Below, piece by piece: positions 56,967 through 64,000 of a DNA stretch of 64,000 nt; position 1 is the first letter of the stretch, and each line of letters opens with the position of its first letter. The translations under genes were made by a program, and so were the position numbers. The stretch comes from G963663365 sp963663365 (lineage in GTDB: Bacteria > Hinthialibacterota > Hinthialibacteria > Hinthialibacterales > G963663365). The stretch lies in NCBI GenBank assembly GCA_963663365.2, contig CAXXIH010000002.1, positions 248,001-312,000 on the forward strand, read 5' to 3'. A model generated the notes under the pieces. It was not told the origin of the DNA. It worked only from the letters and a program-made list of their open reading frames with translations, and searched no databases.

Positions 56967-57177
56967 TCGGAAATAGGTTTTTCCCGCAATTTGAGAAAAG
57001 AGTATACCGTTACGGGGATAAGCACGATAGAACCTTTTGACAATCTCAACGACACTGGGAATCCCGCATCCGGAAAATCTCTATTTATACCCTCTAGTTA
57101 AAAACACCCAAAACCGCTACACAGTTAATTTGTGGTGGTGTTCAAATAAAATCGGCGAAAGATAAAGAATATAAAAG

Positions 57178-58263
57178 ATGGTGGCAAATCCTTTTCTAGG
57201 CGTAGGACTGCATAGTGTAGGAGCGCTTTCGGCGGCCAGCTGCTACACACCTCAAAAGCAAACCAAACTCTGGGCATGGGAAATCTACTGGATCACACAG
57301 GCATCCTGCGCATGGCTGATTTTGCCAATCATCGGGGCATTTCTGACGATTCCCGATTATGCCAACCTTCTGGCAACATGCCCCAAAGAGGCTATGTTAC
57401 GATCCTTTGTGCTGGGGATGGTCTATGGCATCGGCGGCCTAACATTCGGATTGGGGATCCGTTACATCGGATTTTCACTCAATTACACAATCGCTATCGG
57501 GATTTCTGCGGGCTTGGGTACAATCATTCCGCTTATTTGGAATCCCAATGACGGCTTTGTCTGGATCATTTTTGAAAAATTCTCGACAGTCCCGGGCCAG
57601 ATCGTTTTGGCCGGCATTATTCTATCGCTGGTAGGTATTTTCTTTTGTGGCTGGGCGGGCGCTTTGCGTGAACGAGCCGATGAAGCCGCACCCTCACGGT
57701 ATTCATTTAGAATCGGAGTGCCATTGGCGATTATGGCCGGGATTTTCTCAGCCGTTTTCAATTTCGCACTTTTGGCGGGAGCCCCTTTAGAAAAAGCAGC
57801 TCTGGAAGCGGGCGCAAACGACATTCTAAGGATGAATGCCATTTATCCCTTTTCTAACGGCGGAGCCTGGGTTACCAATTTTATTTGGTGTTTGGTATTA
57901 ATCGCACGCAATAAAACCGGCTCTCAGTTGATCCGGCTTCCCGGCACGAGCCCTAAGAAGCTTTCTTTCTATTATTTGATGGCACTGCTCAGTGGAGGAA
58001 TGTGGTACTTCCAGTTCTTTTTCTATGGTATGGGCCACGTGAATATGGGCGAACAATACGGATTTACCAGCTGGGCTTTGCACATGGCTATGTTGATTCT
58101 TTTCAGCAATCTTTATGGGACGCTTTTCCAGGAATGGCGGGGGGAAGACGATGCATCCTACAAAAAGCCACGAAAAATCCTGTACATCGGCATGACAATC
58201 ATTGTTGCCGCGACATTGATTATTACTTACGGAAATTACCTTGGAGAGCAATATGACATATAG
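57178..58263 (+). CDS. rhaT: L-rhamnose/proton symporter-like permease (RhaT family)
   Basis: A 361-residue inner-membrane protein with about 10 hydrophobic helices. It starts NPFLGVGLHSVGALSAASCYTP and contains KLWAWEIYWITQASCAWLILP, GMVYGIGGLTFGLGIRYIGFSLNYTIAIG, and MLILFSNLYGTLFQEWRG, all characteristic of RhaT. It takes up L-rhamnose or a related deoxysugar with H+. No rhamnose isomerase/kinase/aldolase genes sit beside it; the next plus-strand gene is a Gfo/Idh/MocA protein 169 nt on. The gene symbol rests on family similarity. Confidence 0.88.
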   Translation: MVANPFLGVGLHSVGALSAASCYTPQKQTKLWAWEIYWITQASCAWLILPIIGAFLTIPDYANLLATCPKEAMLRSFVLGMVYGIGGLTFGLGIRYIGFSLNYTIAIGISAGLGTIIPLIWNPNDGFVWIIFEKFSTVPGQIVLAGIILSLVGIFFCGWAGALRERADEAAPSRYSFRIGVPLAIMAGIFSAVFNFALLAGAPLEKAALEAGANDILRMNAIYPFSNGGAWVTNFIWCLVLIARNKTGSQLIRLPGTSPKKLSFYYLMALLSGGMWYFQFFFYGMGHVNMGEQYGFTSWALHMAMLILFSNLYGTLFQEWRGEDDASYKKPRKILYIGMTIIVAATLIITYGNYLGEQYDI

Positions 58264-58432
58264 GGGCCGTGAAGCCATAATTTTCACAGCACATCGCTAA
58301 TCACCCACGGTTTGTACAATCCGTAAAAAAAACCGCTTGTAAGTCATCCCATGGTGTTGGATACTGAGGTGTCTGAGGAATGATCATTCTCCGGCATTTC
58401 AACTGCAATCCATATGAGGAGATCGGCAAGCA

Positions 58433-59727
58433 ATGAAAACTACGGGCTCACAAAACAATTCCAACGAAACCAGACGTCATTTTTTAGGCAAGACGGCTTT
58501 GCTCGCCGGTGCAGCAGTAACCATGACGGCCGCTTCATCAAAGCGCGTGCTGGGAGCCAATGAACGTCTGCGTTTCGGCGTGATCGGCGCTGGAGGAAGA
58601 GGCAACAGTCATCTCGGTAATATCCAGAAACTGAAAGACGAATGCAATCTCGAACTCGTGGCGATTTGTGACACATATCGTCCCCGGCTGGATAAAGCCG
58701 CGGAAAAATACGGCGCACAGAAAACCTATATGGATCATAAGGAGATGCTGGCGGATACGGACATCGATGCTGTAAGCATCGCCACTCCTGACCATATCCA
58801 TGGGTATCAAGCGATTGACGCCATTGAAGCAGGCAAGGATGTGTACTGCGAAAAGCCGGTTACCCATTGGAGGCAGTTTGAACTAACGAAACGATTGGCC
58901 AAGGTCGTGGCAAAATCCGATCAGGTTTTCCAACTTGGTACGCAAGGGATGTCGGATGGCGCATGGCATTTGATGCGCAAGCTGATTGAGGACGGCGTGA
59001 TCGGCCAGTTACTGCACGCCGAATGCGGGTTCTTTAGAATCGGCGACTGGGGCGAACGCGGGATGCCGATTGACGATCCTAACGCCAAACCGGGTCCTGA
59101 CCTGAAATGGGAAGCATTCCTCGGCGATTCTCCCGAACGTCCCTACGATGTCAGCCGCTACTTTAGGTGGCGTATGTATGAAGATTACGCGGGCGGCCCG
59201 GCCACAGATCTTTTCCCGCACTCACTCACACCGGTCTTAAGCATGTTGAGCGTCGATATGCCGGATCAAGTCGTCGCGGTCGGCGGGATTTTGCGTTACG
59301 AAGAACGTGAGGTTCCGGACACGTATAACATGCTGATTCAATATCCGGAAAGAATCACGGTCGCAGTCCTGGGCACACAAGCAAACAGCTACAACGGGAC
59401 AGGACGGCGCAATGGCCAAGATCGGGCCAGCGGATACCGATTGTCCGGGGATGGGACGGTGCACTTACGGTCCAAGGCGAAGAGGTTGTCTATATGCCGG
59501 TCGATGGATCAGAAAAGAAAGAGAAACGTTATCCCATTGAGCATGGCGAAAGTTTCACCGAATATTATAAAAATTTCATTGACTGTTGCCGGAAGCGGCA
59601 AAAAGAAACACTCAGCCCAATGTCATTGGCTTATAAGGTTCAAACCGCTTTGCAGATGGGTATGTTGGCGTTGCATAAAGAGACAATGGCCAAGTTCAAT
59701 ACTCAGACAGAGACGATTGAGATTTAA
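58433..59727 (+). pseudogene. Gfo/Idh/MocA oxidoreductase with TAT signal, frameshifted near the C-terminus
   Basis: The leader TRRHFLGKTALLAGAAVTMTA is a TAT signal. LRFGVIGAGGRGNSH and YCEKPVTHW are the nucleotide and lysine motifs. The first frame is normal to about NSYNGTGRRNGQ (about 59415) and then becomes a nonsense tail to 59737. The true continuation, RIPIVRGWDGALTVQGEEVVYMPVD, is one frame away from about 59427 and runs to the TAA at 59727 (TALQMGMLALHKE). A single-base loss between about 59410 and 59430 explains it. With the correction the protein is about 431 residues. Sequencing error and recent mutation cannot be told apart here. Confidence 0.85.
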
Positions 59728-59830
59728 CTTCAGCTGAGTTGAAAGAACAGTTGAGTGTGAATGGAGAGTTCTAAAGGCTCGGTAGATTTCTGCGTCTTAA
59801 TATTCAAACGGCCACATTTAAAGAATAAAT

Positions 59831-60445
59831 TTAGATATTATCGTCGGGGCCTTCGTTGCCGATAAAGTTTTGACCAAGGATTCCTTTGTCAGAAACAATC
59901 ACATCGCCGGTGCTGATGAGACCATTGGAGGCATTATAAGCCATCCACCGGTACAGCCGCATAGGCAAAATAATATACCATTTGTCAGGTCCAGGGCTTC
60001 GCGCATAATAGCGCGCGGTGGGATCGGCCAGCGTCCCCATGCTTTGCAGATTGTTTTCGCGCCAGTATTTAATATTGTGATATTGATAAGTGCCTGCGTT
60101 AACGGCTTCATTTGCTGCACCGCTGTTGCCCGGATTGATTTCGGGTATAAAGGGATCCACAAAAGCACTCGGCGGCATATAAGCGACAGGCGTTGTTAGT
60201 TGCTTCCAAACCGACCAAGCCGTATCGCCATGGTTCGTCATTTCAACGGTATCAATCATTTCCCGGCCATGATCCGTTGTATACATTTGAATTGCAGTCT
60301 GGATATTGCGTAGGTCGGCGGTAACCCGGCTTATTTTGGCCCGAATTCGTGCATTCTGAAAATTGGGGATTGCGATTGCCGCCAATATCCCGATAATAGC
60401 CACGACAATCAGCAACTCGATCAATGTGAAGGCGCGGCGGTTCAT
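59831..60445 (-). CDS. Solitary type IV prepilin-like protein (4 of 4)
   Basis: A 204-residue pseudopilin with a very short leader (MNRRA), then FTLIELLIVVAIIGILAA and IPNFQNARIRAKISRVTADLRNIQTAIQMY. It has TTPVAYMPPSAFVDPF in the middle and the shared ASNGLISTGDVIV near the end. It lies convergent to the frameshifted oxidoreductase and divergent from the sulfatase. Upstream, TTGACA stands about 20 nt before TGATTA, like the spacing before the copy at 34.5 kb. Confidence 0.88.
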   Translation of the reverse strand: MNRRAFTLIELLIVVAIIGILAAIAIPNFQNARIRAKISRVTADLRNIQTAIQMYTTDHGREMIDTVEMTNHGDTAWSVWKQLTTPVAYMPPSAFVDPFIPEINPGNSGAANEAVNAGTYQYHNIKYWRENNLQSMGTLADPTARYYARSPGPDKWYIILPMRLYRWMAYNASNGLISTGDVIVSDKGILGQNFIGNEGPDDNI

Positions 60446-60592
60446 GGCAACTCATGACCTCGTGCTTTAGAGGTTTTTAATCATGAAGGACAAATCCTCC
60501 GAATGTCAAGATTGAATCGCCATCTGTAGATTCAGTTGTTTTCCTATTGCGAGTTGCCTGATACGCACATTTTCGAAAGCGGGATAACGGCC

Positions 60593-62392
60593 ATGAACAA
60601 GACCAATTTCACACGGCGTGATTTTATAAAAACAATCGGTTCCGGTTCTTTGGCAGCATTGAATCTGTCCGCATGTTCCAGCGCCAGCAGGAAACGAATA
60701 GCCGAAGAAAAGAGCGCGAAAGAGCCACCGAATGTGATTTTGGTTATGACTGACGATCAGGGGTACGGGGACCTATCGAGCCATAGGAATCCGTTCCTGC
60801 AGACGCCGAATCTCGACCGTTTGCGCCGTCAGAGCACGCGGTTTGAAAATTTTCATGTCGATCCGATTTGCGCACCAACGCGATCAGCGCTCATGACCGG
60901 GCATTATTCAGCCCGCTGCAATGTGTACTACACATTCGGCGGCCGTAATTTTCTTCATCCCAATGAGACTACCATGGCACAAATCTTTGCCGACAACGGC
61001 TACCGTTGTGGTCATTTCGGAAAATGGCACCTCGGTCACAATTTTCCATACGGGCCGCATCATCGGGGATTTCATGAGTCACTTATGCTGGGGGACGCCG
61101 GATTGACGGCTACAAACGACTTTTGGGGCAACGACCGTTTCAACGACACTTATTTTCGTAACGGCAATCCCGAACGGACCACGGGCTATTGTACGGATGT
61201 CTTTTTCGATGAAGCCATGCGTTTTATAGAAAACAACAAAAGGAAACCGTTCTTTGTTTACCTACCTACAAACGCGCCACATTTCCCTTGGATTGTCTCG
61301 AAAGAATTCGCCGACCGTAGTTCGGGGCCCGATGCCAGCGCACGCAATTTCTACGGAATGGTCATGAAAATCGACGAAGCGATGGGGCGTTTGATGAACT
61401 TCCTCGAAGATCAAGGACTGGATCAGAATACGATTCTGGTTTTTCTGACCGATAATGGAACCGACAATGATAGTTTCCTGGCGGGAATGCGGGGGAAAAA
61501 GGGATCACAATACGAAGGCGGCCACCGTGTACCCTGTTTTATACGCTGGCCCGCGGGGGGCATTCAAACAGATTATACGGTTGAACGACTGGCAGCACAT
61601 ATAGATTTACTGCCTACGCTGATCGATCTCTGCGGGCTGCATCTTGAACAGCCAATCGACTTCGACGGTCAAAGCCTGACACCTCTGTTGCGCAATCGTG
61701 AGGCTCCATGGCCGGAACGGACTCTTTTTGTTCACAACCAGCAATCTGGCGTGGGATTTCATAAAAAACCATTGCATTGGTATCAGACTGCGGCCATGAC
61801 TGAACGTTGGCGTCTTATTGACGGAAACGAACTGTATGACATGGACGCCGATCCCGGTCAGGCCACAGATGTCAGTGCGGAACATCCAGAAACCGTCAAC
61901 TTATTGCGAGAGCAATATGATGAGTGGTTTGGAGATGTCACCCGGCGGGCAGATGAGTTTTGCCCGATTCATTTGGGAGTGCCGGGACACGATTCCGCGT
62001 GGCTCACCGCCGCCGACATGAATTTAGCGGAAGGCTCAAACCATTATTGGTCACAAAAGTCGGCCAATGAAGGCGTCGTACGAGAGGGTTCATGGGCTGT
62101 GAAAGTCGAACGAGCGGGAACGTATGAGTTTGAATTACGGCGTTGGCCCCGGGAAGTGAATCGACCAATTCACGCGGCTGTGAACGCTCAAAGCAAGGTT
62201 ATTGAGGCTACAGAAGCGCATCTGCAAATCGGAGACTATGATCTCAACCGTCCGGTGTCACCGGATATGACTGCCGCCGTGTTTTGTGTGCCACTCAAGA
62301 CCGGCACCACCACCGTGAGGGCCGAATTGGTGGAAGATGACGGCCAATCATCGCCTGTCTATTGGATCTACGTTAGACGAATCGGCCCGTGA
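60593..62392 (+). CDS. TAT-exported lipoprotein sulfatase (S1 type)
   Basis: A 599-residue alkaline-phosphatase-superfamily sulfatase. TRRDFIKTIGSGSLAALNLSAC combines a twin-arginine motif with a lipobox Cys at 28. VILVMTDDQGYGD provides the two metal-binding Asp. ICAPTRSALMTGHY holds the C-x-P-x-R site, with C93 to be converted to formylglycine; the maturase is not in this window. GHFGKWHLGH and FLTDNGTDND complete the active site. The last 110 residues form an extra beta domain after the sulfatase core. ATG 60593 is preferred over 60536, which would add residues before the TAT motif. It would remove sulfate esters from glycans. Confidence 0.93.
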   Translation: MNKTNFTRRDFIKTIGSGSLAALNLSACSSASRKRIAEEKSAKEPPNVILVMTDDQGYGDLSSHRNPFLQTPNLDRLRRQSTRFENFHVDPICAPTRSALMTGHYSARCNVYYTFGGRNFLHPNETTMAQIFADNGYRCGHFGKWHLGHNFPYGPHHRGFHESLMLGDAGLTATNDFWGNDRFNDTYFRNGNPERTTGYCTDVFFDEAMRFIENNKRKPFFVYLPTNAPHFPWIVSKEFADRSSGPDASARNFYGMVMKIDEAMGRLMNFLEDQGLDQNTILVFLTDNGTDNDSFLAGMRGKKGSQYEGGHRVPCFIRWPAGGIQTDYTVERLAAHIDLLPTLIDLCGLHLEQPIDFDGQSLTPLLRNREAPWPERTLFVHNQQSGVGFHKKPLHWYQTAAMTERWRLIDGNELYDMDADPGQATDVSAEHPETVNLLREQYDEWFGDVTRRADEFCPIHLGVPGHDSAWLTAADMNLAEGSNHYWSQKSANEGVVREGSWAVKVERAGTYEFELRRWPREVNRPIHAAVNAQSKVIEATEAHLQIGDYDLNRPVSPDMTAAVFCVPLKTGTTTVRAELVEDDGQSSPVYWIYVRRIGP

Positions 62393-62587
62393 GACAAAAT
62401 CCAGAATCTCTCAATTAAGTGTCTGCAAATGAACAAAGTCTGTAATTTGTGAACATCTTTGCCGCAACGACACCTTATTTCCGGCATTTGGATATGGGGG
62501 GATCTTATTCGACACGACTAAAGGCTTCATGATAAAATGCACCGATTGAATATGCCCCTCCCGGCGAGTCAGAAAGAGGCAAGAACC

Positions 62588-64000
62588 GTGAGAAAAGTAA
62601 TCTTATCCGCAATCTATACTACGATTTTTGCAGTCACAGCGCTTTCGGCCTCCATAGTCGAAACCCATTGGTTAGCCACCGGTGAAGAAATCTATGAGAA
62701 CGGCTTTATGTCAATGTGTATGAGGAATCCTGCGGGCGGTGTGGGACTTTTCAATATGGAGTTGATCGAAAACGATGCCGCAGGCTCTGGCCTGAGCGAA
62801 AAAGGTGTGTCTGAAGATATCGTATGGGGTAAGAATCAGGCCCGCAAGATTCTCAATGTTGAGGATTCGCGCGCCGAGAAAGCCTGGATCGTAATTTTTA
62901 CGAATACGGAGAATCCCAAGCATCCGCTAACATTCAATGTGAACGGATTTGAAGGACAGATTGTAAAGACCAATCGTGAAGTTTACCGTTGGGTGGAATT
63001 TCCGGTTTCTTATCTCAAGAAAGGCCGCAATGTCATCGAACTGTCTTGCCCGGAAGCGATATCGGAAGAAGACGGATGGAGCTTGTATTTGGCTCGGGCC
63101 GATGAATATGAAGATGGCGGCGGCGATCCGAAAAATGCCGGTGAGACTTCATTCAAATCTACGGATGGAGGGAAACGTTGGAAAAAAAGTCCATTCGGTC
63201 AGGATGAAAAAACAAAAGCGGAATACTCCGTTCGTCTGAGTTTGGATCGTTATGTACAAAGCGGATGGCTGGCGACGCCGGTCGTCGATTTGTGGCGCGG
63301 CGAGGACACAAATTTCATCTTAACCCAAAAGGGCGTCAAAAAACTTCGTATTCACGTTGGGGGGAAGACACCGGAAGGCACAGAGATCGTTTATTTTATG
63401 CGCGCCGGCTTGGAAGCAAGCCCTATGGGCGAAGGATGGAGCGAATACGAGGAGATCGGCACAGGCTCCGAACTCAATCTCGATTTAGACGGCGAGAAAA
63501 TCAACCACCGTTATATTCAACTCAGGATGGAACTAAAAACAGCGAATCCGTTGCATACGCCACTTGTGCAATCGATTCGTATCGATGCAGAGTTGTCTGA
63601 GAACTACAAACTGCCGCAAAATATCCATGTACTGGAATGCGACAATCCGCCCATCCGCTATTCGTCTATCAGATGGGAATGGGAACCATGGGACCGTCCC
63701 GAATTTGAGGAAGTCAAAGAACGTGAGAGTTTGGATGAGGTTATCGCCGGAAGCCGCACGGAATTCGACGCTCAGGTGAAACTGCTGGATCATGCTACCA
63801 AACGCTGGGATAACACCGATCCTTTACCTGAATACCCCGGCTGGGATGCATTAAGTATTCTGAACCGCATTGAAAGAGTCGGCACAGGAGGGATGTGTAT
63901 CCAACTTAATAATCTACTGGGCGGCTTTTGTATCGCTTACGGTTGGCAGGCTCGGCATGTGAATATCGTTTCGCATGAGGTATGCGAGGTGTGGAACGAT
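62588..64000 (+). CDS. Exported transglutaminase-like protein (3' end cut off by window edge)
   Basis: Translated by hand from GTG 62588 (GAGG about 9 nt upstream); the frame is open to the window edge, 471 codons. A signal peptide (RKVILSAIYTTIFAVTALSAS) is followed by beta-rich regions (about 25-150 and 210-330) suited to binding modules. At the end, GGMCIQLNNLLGGFCIAYGWQARHV and SHEVCEVWND resemble a transglutaminase/cysteine-protease core with C437 and H464. The third catalytic residue lies beyond the edge. The protein could process peptides or polysaccharide-linked proteins; specificity is unknown. Confidence 0.65.
   Translation, partial: MRKVILSAIYTTIFAVTALSASIVETHWLATGEEIYENGFMSMCMRNPAGGVGLFNMELIENDAAGSGLSEKGVSEDIVWGKNQARKILNVEDSRAEKAWIVIFTNTENPKHPLTFNVNGFEGQIVKTNREVYRWVEFPVSYLKKGRNVIELSCPEAISEEDGWSLYLARADEYEDGGGDPKNAGETSFKSTDGGKRWKKSPFGQDEKTKAEYSVRLSLDRYVQSGWLATPVVDLWRGEDTNFILTQKGVKKLRIHVGGKTPEGTEIVYFMRAGLEASPMGEGWSEYEEIGTGSELNLDLDGEKINHRYIQLRMELKTANPLHTPLVQSIRIDAELSENYKLPQNIHVLECDNPPIRYSSIRWEWEPWDRPEFEEVKERESLDEVIAGSRTEFDAQVKLLDHATKRWDNTDPLPEYPGWDALSILNRIERVGTGGMCIQLNNLLGGFCIAYGWQARHVNIVSHEVCEVWND

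Noticed and set aside
1..64000. tRNA, rRNA or riboswitch genes
   Set aside because: I scanned the intergenic regions for T-arm-like and conserved rRNA segments and for familiar aptamer patterns and saw none; a covariance search would be decisive.

Overview
This 64 kb window comes from the chromosome of a heterotrophic, Gram-negative bacterium that degrades complex glycans. It has an outer-membrane DUF481 barrel, many lipoprotein and twin-arginine (TAT) signals, and DegT, Gfo/Idh/MocA and sugar-isomerase-like enzymes that all carry TAT signals. It also has HzsA-like cytochromes, solitary type IV prepilins, and a MoxR/DUF58/BatA/DUF4175/DUF4159 operon. This mix is typical of Planctomycetota/Verrucomicrobiota relatives and of candidate phyla such as Hydrogenedentota or Sumerlaeota. 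No rRNA or tRNA is present to settle the phylum, so this is inference. I found no CRISPR array, integrase or phage genes.

Layout. 1-8.9 kb: a divergent carbohydrate locus, with aminotransferase, FGGY kinase and fucose/arabinose-isomerase-like genes on minus facing an SSS symporter and a secreted glycosidase on plus, across a shared control region. 9.3-12.6 kb: a large diheme HzsA-like protein. 13.3-24.4 kb: a tightly packed seven-gene operon (MoxR ATPase, DUF58, BatA-like, DUF4175-like, a second vWA membrane protein with a frameshift, a caspase-fold protein lacking its catalytic residues, and DUF4159). 24.8-27.7 kb: a TAT oxidoreductase and a beta-CASP nuclease. 28.1-37.3 kb: a second HzsA-like protein with an NPCBM-like domain, a TAT DegT aminotransferase, a ceramidase, a prepilin and an FG-GAP/VCBS protein. 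38-48.9 kb: alpha-L-fucosidase, AKR-like protein, MFS transporter, sialidase, two prepilins, DUF1080, GntP permease, MscS and DUF481. 49.1-64 kb: a TAT isomerase-like protein, four Gfo/Idh/MocA proteins (one frameshifted), a degenerate receiver, an alpha/beta hydrolase, a RhaT symporter, a prepilin, a sulfatase, and a truncated transglutaminase-like protein.

How it fits together. Exported fucosidase, sialidase, sulfatase, ceramidase and a GH67/GH20-like hydrolase would release sugars. TAT-exported oxidoreductases and the DUF1080 protein suggest redox processing of sugars outside the cytoplasm. SSS, MFS, GntP and RhaT permeases would take up products, and a kinase/isomerase/aminotransferase set would process them inside.

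Most unusual structure: four intergenic blocks of 0.4-0.7 kb built from the same hairpin modules and ending in a shared GTTTTGAAA-type terminus. All four sit between convergent genes, and in two the terminus supplies the stop codon of the adjoining gene. One block carries a 118-bp miniature inverted-repeat element flanked by a 6-bp target duplication.
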